Assembly: GCA_023412195.1 (NCBI GenBank)
Contig: JAEYNZ010000068.1
Span: forward strand, 1 to 15,016
Reading direction: 5' to 3'
DNA from: Bacteroidota bacterium
GTDB taxonomy: Bacteria; Bacteroidota; Bacteroidia; Bacteroidales; Prolixibacteraceae
Length of the DNA stretch: 15,016 nucleotides
Made by a program: the position numbers and the translations under genes. Positions 8,277 through 15,016 of this stretch are shown piece by piece. The notes below the pieces were generated by a model. That model was given only the letters and a program-made list of their open reading frames with translations, searched no databases and was not told where the DNA came from. Each line of letters starts with the position of its first letter. Position 1 is the first letter of the stretch.

Positions 8277-8331
8277 TTAAGGAATAGCTCCAGGCATTAA
8301 CACTAAACCTATTGACAAAAGGTTGGTTAAT

Positions 8332-8353
8332 ATTTGTTATGAATGAAACAAAT
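8332..8353. repeat. Short inverted repeat upstream of tsaB
   Basis: ATTTGTT (8332-8338) and AACAAAT (8347-8353) form a perfect 7-bp inverted repeat with an 8-base spacer, about 25 bases upstream of the tsaB -7 box. It could be an operator or a weak AT-rich hairpin after the preceding gene. There is no T-run, so a terminator is unlikely. Confidence 0.3.
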
Positions 8354-8378
8354 TGCAGAACAGGTAAATATGATTGCG

Positions 8379-8386
8379 TATTTTTG
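8379..8386 (+). promoter_or_regulatory. Promoter -7 box for tsaB
   Basis: TATTTTTG followed by C matches TAnnTTTG. It lies 20 bases upstream of ATG 8407 and downstream of the alternative in-frame TTG at 8374, so the box argues for the ATG. A TTG at 8353-8355 is the nearest -33 candidate, slightly too far (23 bases). Confidence 0.6.
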
Positions 8387-8406
8387 CTGTTTCTAAAATT
8401 GCTATA

Positions 8407-9114
8407 ATGGCTGTCATCTTAAATATTGAAACATCTACTGAAGTCTGTTCTGTAAACATCAGCCGGCATGGCCAGCTCATGGCCGAACGAGAGAGTTCCG
8501 AAGGGATGAACCATTCACGTTTGCTCACAATCTATATCGATGAGTTGTTCCGTGAAACCGCTTACCCTGCTTCAGCACTTGATGCAGTAGCCATCAGTAA
8601 AGGCCCGGGTTCATATACAGGCCTGCGCATTGGTGTTTCAGTTGCAAAAGGATTATGTTATTCGCTTGATATTCCATTGGTTGCAGTAGGAACACTTGAT
8701 GCTGCAGGTAAGTATGTAGCAGAAATTTATGAAGAGTTTATCCCTAAAGACGGCCAACAGATGAAAACTCTTTTATGCCCGATGATTGATGCCCGTCGCA
8801 TGGAAGTATATACTGCCGTTTATAATATAAAGGGGGAAAACATGGAACCTGTTTCAGCCAAAGTGATCAATGATAACTCCTTTTCCGGATTGCTTCAAAA
8901 TCACAGGATTCTTTTCTTTGGAAACGGGGCAGACAAGTGCAGGGACGCACTTCATCATCCTAATGCCATATTCGCCGGGCCCGCCAAAGCTTCGGCACGG
9001 TTTATGATTAAATATGCTGAAGAAAAATACAATAATCGTCAATGGGAAGATGTTGCATACTTTGAACCTTATTACCTGAAGGAATTCATTGCAACTGTTC
9101 CGCGAAAAAGTTAA
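8407..9114 (+). CDS. tsaB: tRNA threonylcarbamoyladenosine synthesis protein TsaB
   Basis: A 235-aa protein of the ASKHA fold (glycoprotease M22-like). TsaB dimerises with TsaD and, with TsaE and TsaC, makes t6A at position 37 of ANN-decoding tRNAs. Visible signatures: the phosphate-1-like N-terminus ILNIETSTEVCSV (4-16), the MNHSRLL segment, and SKGPGSYTGLRIGVSVAKG (64-82), typical of TsaB. The TsaD metal-binding histidine pair is absent, as expected. The frame is open from TTG 8374, but ATG 8407 gives the standard N-terminus and falls after the promoter box. The next gene starts 3 bases after the stop, indicating an operon. Confidence 0.94.
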   Translation: MAVILNIETSTEVCSVNISRHGQLMAERESSEGMNHSRLLTIYIDELFRETAYPASALDAVAISKGPGSYTGLRIGVSVAKGLCYSLDIPLVAVGTLDAAGKYVAEIYEEFIPKDGQQMKTLLCPMIDARRMEVYTAVYNIKGENMEPVSAKVINDNSFSGLLQNHRILFFGNGADKCRDALHHPNAIFAGPAKASARFMIKYAEEKYNNRQWEDVAYFEPYYLKEFIATVPRKS

Positions 9115-9117
9115 CCA

Positions 9118-9855
9118 ATGATGAGAAAGATATTATTACTAGGTTTATTTCTACCCCTGTTTACCATGACTTCCGAAGCAAGGAAAGAGAAAATATCGTT
9201 TAACCTGAAGTTTGGTTTTATAAAAGGAGGAGAAGCACACCTTATTATTACAGATACGATCTTTGATAACAGGAGAGCCCTCCACTACCATCTGGTAGGG
9301 AAGACTACAGGTGTTACAGATAAGCTTTTTGGAGTGAATGACATTTACGAAACCACAGTGGCTTATGACACAAGGTTGCCACTTAAAGCTATACGGAATA
9401 TCAAGGAAGGGAAATACACCTGGTACAACGAAACTTATTTTTACCCTGAAAAAAACACCCTGAACAGCAAAAAATCAGGATGGAGAGATACGCCGGAAAA
9501 CCTTGTTGACATTATTTCCGTGTTTTTCTATTTCATCAACCATTATGTGAACGACAATATGCAACAGGGACTTCAGGTCACATTCCCCACATACCATGGC
9601 GATGATATCAATGATGTTACTGTAAAATACCTTGGTGACGAGGTTATTGACACTGGAAATGGAAAAGTCGATTGTTACATCCTTGCTCCATTTGTTGACA
9701 AAGGAAAAGTACTTAAACGATCAGACGGACTGCGATTCTGGATATCCAAGGAAACCAAACTTCCCATCCTGCTGGAATTTGATATGCGGGTTGGATCTCT
9801 CCGCGCTGAAATGCAAAAATATACTGTCGATGGTAAAGAGCAGGCCTTCCAATAA
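9118..9855 (+). CDS. Exported DUF3108-family protein
   Basis: A 245-aa protein with a clear signal peptide: MRKI followed by a hydrophobic core (about 5-17) and a likely signal peptidase I site after TSEA (residue 21), with no lipobox cysteine. The mature part is rich in predicted beta strands and fits DUF3108, a periplasmic or envelope family of unknown function (sequences such as FKGGEAHLIITD, TDKLFGVNDIYET, FWISKETKLPILLEF are typical). It starts 3 bases after tsaB, so the two share a message, though no functional link is known. ATG 9121 is an equally possible start. Family assignment is from recognised pattern only. Confidence 0.8.
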   Translation: MMRKILLLGLFLPLFTMTSEARKEKISFNLKFGFIKGGEAHLIITDTIFDNRRALHYHLVGKTTGVTDKLFGVNDIYETTVAYDTRLPLKAIRNIKEGKYTWYNETYFYPEKNTLNSKKSGWRDTPENLVDIISVFFYFINHYVNDNMQQGLQVTFPTYHGDDINDVTVKYLGDEVIDTGNGKVDCYILAPFVDKGKVLKRSDGLRFWISKETKLPILLEFDMRVGSLRAEMQKYTVDGKEQAFQ

Positions 9856-9881
9856 ACTTTCTTCACCTATTGAAACATGAA

Positions 9882-9914
9882 TTTGTTGATATTTAACGGA
9901 TTTATTTATTTTTG
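9882..9914 (+). promoter_or_regulatory. Bacteroidota promoter for efp
   Basis: TTTGTTG (9882-9888) followed 18 bases later by TATTTTTG (9907-9914) matches the -33/-7 consensus of Bacteroidota sigma factors very well. Transcription should begin near 9921, giving a leader of about 20 bases before ATG 9943. This is among the cleanest promoters in the window. Confidence 0.75.
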
Positions 9915-9942
9915 CAGCGTTTAAAAGATAAAATAAAAATTC

Positions 9943-10512
9943 ATGGCTACAACAGCAGATTTTAGAAACGGGATGTGCCTTATGTTTAAAGATGATATTT
10001 ATACCATCGTTCATTTCCTGCATGTGAAGCCGGGCAAAGGGCCGGCTTTTGTACGTACCAAACTTAAGAATGTTAAAACAGGGAGGGTAGTTGAAAATAC
10101 GTTCAACTCAGGGGTCAAGATCGATGAAGTAAGGGTTGAACGCCGTCAGTACCAGTATTTGTACAAAGATGAAATGGGGTTTAACTTCATGAACACTGAA
10201 ACCTTTGAACAGATTTCAATTCCTGAAGCAATGATCGAAAATAACGATCTGATGAAGGAAGGACAGATCGCTGAAATCCAGTTCCACACCGAAACGGAAA
10301 CTCCGTTAACTGTTGAAATACCTCCCTTTGTAGAGCTGCAGGTTACCCAGACCATCGAAGGTGAAAAAGGAAACACCGCCAGTTCAACAGCATTAAAACC
10401 TGCAACCCTGGAAACCGGAGCCGAAATTATGGTTCCCATGTTCATTGGTGAAGGTGAAGTTATTAAAGTGGATACCCGCGACAGGTCATACAGCGAAAGG
10501 GTAAAACAATAA
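9943..10512 (+). CDS. efp: Translation elongation factor P
   Basis: A 189-aa protein, full length for EF-P, which binds between the P and E sites and relieves ribosome stalling at consecutive prolines. Three beta-barrel domains are present: KOW-like N-terminal domain, OB domain (about 66-125) and C-terminal OB domain ending VDTRDRSYSERVKQ, a classic EF-P signature. The tip loop reads HVKPGKGPAF with Lys32 at the position that is modified in lysine-type EF-Ps (not an EarP-type arginine). Whether it is modified here cannot be told; no modification enzyme gene is in the window. It has its own strong promoter 87 bases after the DUF3108 gene. Confidence 0.97.
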   Translation: MATTADFRNGMCLMFKDDIYTIVHFLHVKPGKGPAFVRTKLKNVKTGRVVENTFNSGVKIDEVRVERRQYQYLYKDEMGFNFMNTETFEQISIPEAMIENNDLMKEGQIAEIQFHTETETPLTVEIPPFVELQVTQTIEGEKGNTASSTALKPATLETGAEIMVPMFIGEGEVIKVDTRDRSYSERVKQ

Positions 10513-10536
10513 TGTTTTTTTGAAGTATATCCAGTG

Positions 10537-10636
10537 AAGGACAACCGGTAATTGTTCCATGATTCATGAGCTTGGGCGCTTTGCCTGAAACGAAGTAACC
10601 CATCGGATAGCACATAATCTGTTGCCGGTTGTTTTT
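10537..10636 (+). other. Long-range inverted repeat in the convergent gap; possible structured RNA or terminator
   Basis: The segment AAGGACAACCGGTAAT (10537-10552) can pair, as plus-strand RNA, with GTTGCCGGTTGTTTTT (10621-10636): 16 consecutive pairs including four G-U, with a perfect 8-bp core ACAACCGG/CCGGTTGT. The enclosed 68 bases contain only small possible hairpins (CATG-ATT-CATG; GGC-GCTTT-GCC). On the plus strand the helix runs into a T-rich tract (10632-10656), so it may end efp transcription. It could also be a processed RNA or a mobile palindromic element. No known RNA family was recognised. Confidence 0.4.
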
Positions 10637-10746
10637 CATTTTCATTACCTTATTTTCATACCAGCACCAATAACAGTCAGTAGCCGGAATGCGACCTTAA
10701 TGAAAACCACCTTCTTGCACCTGGTAATTCAACAAATAAATTTATA

Positions 10747-12198
10747 TTATAACTCCCTTTGCCTGAGCACCTTTCTTGAGTGCAGGTCAATCACAACAAT
10801 CATGGCCGTAAATCCCCAGAACGGCACCGACAGCTTATCGGTATCCAGAAAATTATTCAGGAAACCGTGTATATAATAGGTGATCAGCCCCAGGAGGGCA
10901 GCCAGCACAATGCCTTTAAGCCTTTTGTCTTCAACCCGGAGCCAGGTATTCACTCCTGTATAAAATACAACCAGGATTATCAGCAGAAAAGTTACCAGTC
11001 CGCCGACACCTGATTCAGAGAGAGGCCCCAGGTATTCGCTGTGGGCATTTCCCCCATCCCCTGCATTTGTACTTATAATTGTGCGGTCTTTCTTCAACTG
11101 GTATTTTGCATACTGGAACATATAGGTACCTGGGCCATAACCGAACACAGGCTTTTCCTTAAACATTGATAAAGCACTGTTCCACCTGTTCAGTCGCTCG
11201 AGGTTCGAGGCATCGGTCGATATATTGGTCATCGAGGAAAAATGCTCCGTAAGGTTGGAAGAAGATTCATCGGAATTGCGCTCAAGGTAAGTCACAATCT
11301 CATGCTGAAAAACGAATGCGATCATCAGGAAACTTCCTACAATAGCCATGATGGTGCGAAAACGGATATGAAGCTTCAGAATAACCCAGGCACCAATTGC
11401 TACCATCACACTCAGCCATGCTGCACGGCTGTACGACAATACAAAGGCGATAGCCAGTATTCCCAGTATCATCCAGGCAATCATCCTTGTTCTTTTGGTA
11501 TACTCTTTATTCAGTGCAAAAATAACGGCAAAAGGAAGGTACATGGCTATGGCGGCTCCATATGAGGTATGGTCGTTGTAGAAGGGTGTCACCACAAAAT
11601 GTGCTGCACGCTTGTCGAGCAACCCATAACCCCAGTGCCGGTAAATGGCATAAAAAATAACTACAAGAAAACCAGCCAGGTATAGCCAGACATATTTTTC
11701 CATGTTTTTCCCATCTCTGAAGAGTTTAGAAGCCAAAAAATAAAAGGCAACGAGAAACCAGACACGTGCCAGCAAAAACTTAACGGATACTATTGGCATT
11801 GTACTGGTGACACTTGTAATTAAGATCCAGAAAAGGTTCAGATATATAACAATTGAAACCGGATGCAGGAGAATGTCGCGGTCGAAAGTGCGCTCATGGA
11901 GTACCTTAAGCAGAAAAAGAACCAGTACCCCCGCAAGTATGGGTTCAGTGGGAAGAAACATATTGATCGGAAGCCCGGACATCAGGTCGCTTAACTCAAC
12001 CGAAAGAGGTGCAAGCAAAACAACCAGGTAAATCAGCTTATCGAAAGAAAAAACTGCCAGCAATACAATAAGTGCTACAAATGGCAGGGCATTTATTGCC
12101 ATGGAATCTCTTGTTACCACAAACCAGATGTTCAGAAGAATGAATCCAATGGCGCAGAGGTAAAAGAGCGTAATTTTTATTGCATTGTTTTGAATCAC
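10747..12198 (-). CDS. O-antigen ligase / polymerase (Wzy_C) family membrane protein
   Basis: A 483-aa protein with about 10-12 membrane segments and the Wzy_C/WaaL family layout. Seen: SYSRAAW (about 254-260) in a mid-protein helix, a large periplasmic loop containing KPVFGYGPGTYMFQYAKY, and GNAHSEYLGPLSESG (about 383-397), whose His-Ser-Glu motif is typical of ligases and polymerases acting on undecaprenyl-linked glycans. Ligase and polymerase cannot be separated by sequence alone. The GTG at 12198, 3 bases after the Wzz-like stop, is the preferred start because the first membrane segment begins a few residues later. With the Wzz-like gene it forms a two-gene operon with no glycosyltransferases nearby. 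Confidence 0.85.
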   Translation of the reverse strand: MIQNNAIKITLFYLCAIGFILLNIWFVVTRDSMAINALPFVALIVLLAVFSFDKLIYLVVLLAPLSVELSDLMSGLPINMFLPTEPILAGVLVLFLLKVLHERTFDRDILLHPVSIVIYLNLFWILITSVTSTMPIVSVKFLLARVWFLVAFYFLASKLFRDGKNMEKYVWLYLAGFLVVIFYAIYRHWGYGLLDKRAAHFVVTPFYNDHTSYGAAIAMYLPFAVIFALNKEYTKRTRMIAWMILGILAIAFVLSYSRAAWLSVMVAIGAWVILKLHIRFRTIMAIVGSFLMIAFVFQHEIVTYLERNSDESSSNLTEHFSSMTNISTDASNLERLNRWNSALSMFKEKPVFGYGPGTYMFQYAKYQLKKDRTIISTNAGDGGNAHSEYLGPLSESGVGGLVTFLLIILVVFYTGVNTWLRVEDKRLKGIVLAALLGLITYYIHGFLNNFLDTDKLSVPFWGFTAMIVVIDLHSRKVLRQREL

Positions 12199-12201
12199 CC
12201 G

Positions 12202-13152
12202 TTAAGTACTTTTCCGGTAATCAAGAACCAGGAAAACAACCATTGCTAAAAAAACTGCCGACAATGTGGAAAAGAATACAATAAGCCACCTTACGGGATA
12301 TGATTTCTTGTCGGCTGGTACAGGTTTCTCCACCATATGCGCATAAGAAATGTCCTTTTCAAACTCTGTGAGGTAAACATCCTGCATTCGTTGCAGTGAG
12401 TCGATGGCATTTATGACCGAATTGAATTTAACCTCCAGCAGCCGTGCATGGGTTCCCTGCTCTGCCAGGTTGTTGTAGAGGTTCTCGATCCTGCGGCCAT
12501 CACCCGAGGCAAACCTGCCGGTGGCCAGTGCGTTCATATAACCTTCGGTTACCCTTTCGACCTGGCTCCTGTAATCGAGGATACCAAATTCCTTTCGCAC
12601 AAAATCAAGCTGTGAAGCAATGGTGTCAAGCTCGATATATTTTTTTGCTAATCCCTTTCGTGCAATTTCCACCATTTCCCAGTCTTTCGCCTTGTGCATA
12701 TCGCGCACCTTTACGTTATAGAACCGGATAATCGAATCGCACATGTTGCTTGCACGCTGCGGATCATAATCCATAACACTGATCTCGACGGTTTCGAACT
12801 TGGTTTTGCTTGCATTCACATTCTTATTGTAATTATCAAGCATGTAACTCATGTAATGCCGATCATCGGGATTGATTCTGTAAACCGTGTCTAACCGGAA
12901 TGCCTCCATCACTTTTTCCTTAATATCACGTGAATTGAGAATCTCGAGCATCTGCTCTGTTTCAGATTCTTCGCTCAATACCCAGATATTTGTAGGATAA
13001 ATGCGCGCTGTCGACCTGAATTTGGGCTTAATAAATGCGGGACCCGAAAATATGGCCGCCAGTACAATGGCTATGGCAGCGATAACGATAAAATGCAGCA
13101 TCCGTTTCCAGATCACCCCAACGATTCTCTGGTTGTCAAAAAAATCATTCAT
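12202..13152 (-). CDS. Wzz-type polysaccharide chain-length determinant / co-polymerase
   Basis: A 316-aa inner-membrane protein with the polysaccharide co-polymerase topology: N-terminal membrane segment (about 19-36), a large periplasmic domain with long helices (about 40-275, coiled-coil-like around 150-200 and 230-270), and a C-terminal membrane segment (about 288-311) preceded by the proline-containing motif PVPADKKSYPVRW. It ends right after the second segment, so it has no tyrosine-kinase domain. The frame extends to a TTG at 13185, but ATG 13152 (MNDFFDNQ) gives a normal N-terminus. The adjacent downstream ligase/polymerase-family gene is the expected functional partner. A weak TATATTTA box at 13208-13215 (minus) is the only promoter candidate; read-through from tyrS is possible. 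Confidence 0.85.
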   Translation of the reverse strand: MNDFFDNQRIVGVIWKRMLHFIVIAAIAIVLAAIFSGPAFIKPKFRSTARIYPTNIWVLSEESETEQMLEILNSRDIKEKVMEAFRLDTVYRINPDDRHYMSYMLDNYNKNVNASKTKFETVEISVMDYDPQRASNMCDSIIRFYNVKVRDMHKAKDWEMVEIARKGLAKKYIELDTIASQLDFVRKEFGILDYRSQVERVTEGYMNALATGRFASGDGRRIENLYNNLAEQGTHARLLEVKFNSVINAIDSLQRMQDVYLTEFEKDISYAHMVEKPVPADKKSYPVRWLIVFFSTLSAVFLAMVVFLVLDYRKST

Positions 13153-13233
13153 ACAAGTGGTTTCAATTTGATCGCAATTAAGCAACGAATCCTAATGCTT
13201 TTTAGTATAAATATAACCTTAAATAGGTACCTC

Positions 13234-14526
13234 TTAACTGACAATTATAAGGAAATAATTTTTTTTGCCTTTTTGAACCAGAATATATTTTCCCCCGATC
13301 AGAAAATTATCATCCACCATGATTTTGTCATCCTGGACCTTTTCCTTGTTAATACTGAGGCCATTGGCTGAAATGGTTCGGCGCAGTTCTCCCTTAGAAG
13401 GAAACACCTGTGTTTTTTCTGCAAGCAAATCAACTACATTAATCCTGTTCAAAAGCTCAGATTTTGAGACAGTAAACTGTGGTACCCCGTCAAAAACTGA
13501 AAGAAAAGTACGTTCATTGAGTTTCTTTAGCTGTTCTGCAGTTCCCTGACCGAAAAGAATCTGAGATGCCTCCAGAGCCATTTCATAATCATCTGTTGAA
13601 TGAACCATAATGGTTACCTCCTCAGCCAGCTTTTTCTGAAGTGCACGTTCATGCGGTGCCTGCTGATGCCTTGCTACAAGTTCCTCTACAGTTTCTTTTG
13701 ACAGGGGAGTAAAAATCTTTATGTATTTCTCAGCATCCTCATCCGAGGTATTGAGCCAAAACTGGTAGAAATGATATGGTGAAGTACGCACCGGGTCGAG
13801 CCATATATTACCCTGCTCAGTTTTGCCAAACTTTGCACCATCGGCCTTGGTAATCAGCGGTACTGTAAGGGCAAAAGCTTCGCCCCCGGCTTTTCTGCGG
13901 ATAAGCTCGGTGCCTGTGGTAATATTTCCCCACTGGTCGGAACCACCCATCTGAAGTTTACAGTTCATATTCTGATACAGCCACAGGAAATCAAAACCCT
14001 GCACCAGCTGGTATGTGAACTCAGTAAACGACATGCCTTCCTTCGATTCAGCTCCAAGTCTTTTTTTAACCGAGTCCTTGGCCATCATATAATTGACAGT
14101 AATATGCTTGCCTATATCGCGGATGAAATCAAGGAAAGATATCCCCTTCATCCAGTCGTAGTTATTAACAAGAACGGCTGCATTGGCTGCATCAGTCTCG
14201 AAGTCGAGAAACTTTGCCAGTTGTTTTTTGATACACTCCTGGTTGTGGCGAAGGGTTTGTTCGTCGAGCAGATTGCGCTCTTCCGATTTCCCGGATGGGT
14301 CACCTATCATACCTGTGGCACCTCCAATCAAAGCCACAGGTTTGTGCCCGGCAAGCTGAAAATGTTTCAGCACCATAACCCCCACCAGGTGGCCGATATG
14401 AAGAGAATCAGCAGTAGGGTCAATCCCAAGGTAGGCTGTTGTTTGCTCTTTCTTCAGCTGTTCTTCCGTACCGGGCATAATATCGTGCAGCATGCCCCGC
14501 CATCTCAGATCTTCTACAAAATTCAT
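13234..14526 (-). CDS. tyrS: Tyrosyl-tRNA synthetase
   Basis: A 430-aa class I aminoacyl-tRNA synthetase of normal bacterial length that charges tRNA-Tyr. The Rossmann domain carries an intact HIGH motif (YLGIDPTADSLHIGHLVG, H43-H46) and the KMSKS-equivalent loop KFGKT (232-236). The tRNA-binding middle is typical and a C-terminal S4 domain is present (KGELRRTISANGLSINKEKV), ending LVQKGKKNYFLI plus a short tail. The frame is open to 14610, but ATG 14526 (MNFVEDLRWRG) gives the family N-terminus and lies downstream of a canonical promoter, which excludes the longer form. An A8 run near the 3' end is in frame. Confidence 0.97.
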   Translation of the reverse strand: MNFVEDLRWRGMLHDIMPGTEEQLKKEQTTAYLGIDPTADSLHIGHLVGVMVLKHFQLAGHKPVALIGGATGMIGDPSGKSEERNLLDEQTLRHNQECIKKQLAKFLDFETDAANAAVLVNNYDWMKGISFLDFIRDIGKHITVNYMMAKDSVKKRLGAESKEGMSFTEFTYQLVQGFDFLWLYQNMNCKLQMGGSDQWGNITTGTELIRRKAGGEAFALTVPLITKADGAKFGKTEQGNIWLDPVRTSPYHFYQFWLNTSDEDAEKYIKIFTPLSKETVEELVARHQQAPHERALQKKLAEEVTIMVHSTDDYEMALEASQILFGQGTAEQLKKLNERTFLSVFDGVPQFTVSKSELLNRINVVDLLAEKTQVFPSKGELRRTISANGLSINKEKVQDDKIMVDDNFLIGGKYILVQKGKKNYFLIIVS

Positions 14527-14542
14527 TTTAATCAGTTTAAAG

Positions 14543-14560
14543 GCCTTATATATACAAGGC
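14543..14560 (-). promoter_or_regulatory. Small hairpin in the tyrS leader
   Basis: In the minus-strand leader, GCCTT and AAGGC (perfect 5-bp stem, 8-base loop of GTATATAT) lie about 16 bases before the start codon. It is too small for a T-box or riboswitch. It may influence translation or be chance. Confidence 0.3.
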
Positions 14561-14572
14561 TGAATTGCGCCG

Positions 14573-14580
14573 CAAAGATA
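14573..14580 (-). promoter_or_regulatory. Canonical Bacteroidota promoter for tyrS
   Basis: On the minus strand TATCTTTG followed by CGGCG is an exact match to TAnnTTTG in its most common form. TTCTG lies about 19 bases upstream. The inferred start of transcription is near 14566, giving a leader of about 40 bases before ATG 14526. Confidence 0.75.
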
Positions 14581-14714
14581 AAAAATGCCGGAGTTATTAC
14601 AGAATTTCACAATAAAAACAATATCCGGCTGCTTAACATGTAATTTTTAACAGATTTTACAAAGGTTTCATAAAAGAATCTGCGCCTGAGCAAAATCCTG
14701 TTTCAGATAATAAA

Positions 14715-14841
14715 TCATTAGTGTCCGGTTAACATTTGAGATTTCTCCCTATGGTACCAATGACAGATTTACCTAACATGCACTAAGTCTGACCATTAAT
14801 ACGGAAGCAAGAAGCTGCATCGGGAACTTTGTGAAACTTCG
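14715..14841 (-). repeat. Right arm of the 127-bp dispersed inverted repeat
   Basis: The partner of 103-229 in opposite orientation, 127 bases, gapless, about 88% identical by hand count. It begins TCATTAGTGTCCGGTTAA and ends ACTTTGTGAAACTTCG; the last 24 bases match perfectly. The segment GAGATTTCTCCCTATGGTAC followed by CAATGACA resembles a short repeat I recall as common in intergenic DNA of Bacteroidota. A hairpin possible in the left arm (AGTCT 141-145 with AGACT 154-158) is lost here without compensating change, which argues against a conserved RNA structure. Confidence 0.85.
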
Positions 14842-14900
14842 TGGGCTTGGTGGTTTTGTGGCTTATATTACTTTTGCCACCAAGGCTCCAAGGCACAAGA
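14842..14900. repeat. Palindromic repeat tract of the CACCAAGGCACNAAG type
   Basis: CTTGGTGG (14846-14853) and CCACCAAG (14877-14884) form a perfect 8-bp inverted repeat with a 23-base loop. The right half continues as CTCCAAGGCACAAGA, a quasi-tandem of CCAAGG units, and the left half follows CTTTGTGAAACTTCGTGG. Such mirrored tracts are, from memory, widespread in intergenic regions of many bacterial genomes. It directly abuts the right 127-bp arm. Confidence 0.5.
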
Positions 14901-15016
14901 AATAACCAGGAAGAGACATTTATAAATATAAACTTCATTCCCTGTCATATCAGCATTGTGACCCATTTTTATTTGGGGTTAAAACTCGGGATGACAATCA
15001 GTTATTCAAATATGTG

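Larger units (their letters stand above)
14581..15016. other. Non-coding right flank with repeat sequence
   Basis: No credible gene is seen. The stretch holds the upstream part of the tyrS promoter region, an imperfect inverted repeat (CAGATT 14651-14656 against AATCTG 14677-14682), the right 127-bp repeat arm (14715-14841), a repeat-like palindromic tract (14842-14900) and AT-rich sequence to the end in which nothing was recognised. Confidence 0.6.

Noticed and set aside
10537..10636. Signal recognition particle RNA, 6S RNA or riboswitch
   Set aside because: The SRP apical-loop consensus is not present, the length is short for 6S RNA, and the element follows rather than precedes a gene on either strand.
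10463..10645. 60-codon minus-strand frame in the gap after efp
   Set aside because: It starts inside the inverted repeat and overlaps efp antisense, with no promoter or family match. Kept only as part of the helix finding.
13250..13262. Programmed frameshift at the A8 run near the end of tyrS
   Set aside because: The run encodes the Lys-Lys of the usual GKKNYF ending in frame, and a frameshift there would alter only a few terminal residues.
14527..14580. T-box leader controlling tyrS
   Set aside because: The leader inferred from the promoter is only about 40 bases and lacks the T-box sequence; the 5-bp hairpin is far too small.
14104..14643. 179-codon plus-strand frame opposite tyrS
   Set aside because: It is antisense to the well-conserved N-terminal half of TyrS, including HIGH, and runs through the tyrS promoter.
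103..14841. Composite transposon or genomic island bounded by the 127-bp repeats
   Set aside because: No transposase, integrase or cargo-type gene lies between the arms; the content is core genes and the arms have diverged from each other.
1..15016. tRNA, rRNA, CRISPR, toxin-antitoxin or defence genes
   Set aside because: Intergenic regions were read on both strands and show no cloverleaf, regularly spaced repeats or recognisable genes of these kinds.

Overview
The window looks like a chromosomal housekeeping segment of a Bacteroidota bacterium, most likely an anaerobe of or near the Bacteroidales. The support is: several start sites preceded by the Bacteroidota promoter signature TAnnTTTG; weak or absent Shine-Dalgarno sequences; families typical of the phylum (a DUF2723/TMEM260-like membrane protein, a probable DUF6427-like membrane protein, a DUF3108 exported protein); and a Crp/Fnr regulator divergent from a multi-cysteine ferredoxin-like protein. 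No tRNA, rRNA, CRISPR array, transposase or phage gene is visible.

Layout. At 1-379 lies non-coding DNA with a 127-bp repeat arm. At 380-2760 a ferredoxin-like gene (minus) diverges from a Crp/Fnr regulator (plus), which overlaps pgeF (peptidoglycan editing). A near-perfect 20-bp palindrome sits in the divergent control region. At 2869-8276, reading plus, come a large DUF2723 glycosyltransferase-like protein, purD (purine synthesis) and a polytopic membrane protein. At 8407-9855 are tsaB (tRNA t6A synthesis) and an exported DUF3108 protein. At 9943-10512 is efp with a clear promoter of its own. A 234-bp convergent gap follows, containing a long-range inverted repeat. From 10747 to 14526 everything is on the minus strand: an O-antigen ligase/polymerase family protein, its Wzz-like chain-length partner, and tyrS with a canonical promoter. 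The last 490 bases are non-coding and carry the second 127-bp repeat arm plus other repeat-like sequence.

How the genes relate. Most are independent core functions: translation (tyrS, efp, tsaB), purine synthesis (purD) and cell-wall quality control (pgeF). A surface theme runs through the window: DUF2723 (possible protein O-mannosyltransferase type), the ligase/Wzz pair and pgeF all concern the envelope. The only recognisable regulatory circuit is the Crp/Fnr gene with its divergent Fe-S target.

Main oddities. The two 127-bp arms (about 88% identical by hand count, no gaps) face each other in inverted orientation and bracket about 14.5 kb of ordinary genes. The palindrome between the Crp/Fnr and ferredoxin genes lies near -40 of a plausible ferredoxin promoter. 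The structured element downstream of efp has no obvious explanation. I found no clear new defence or mobile system.
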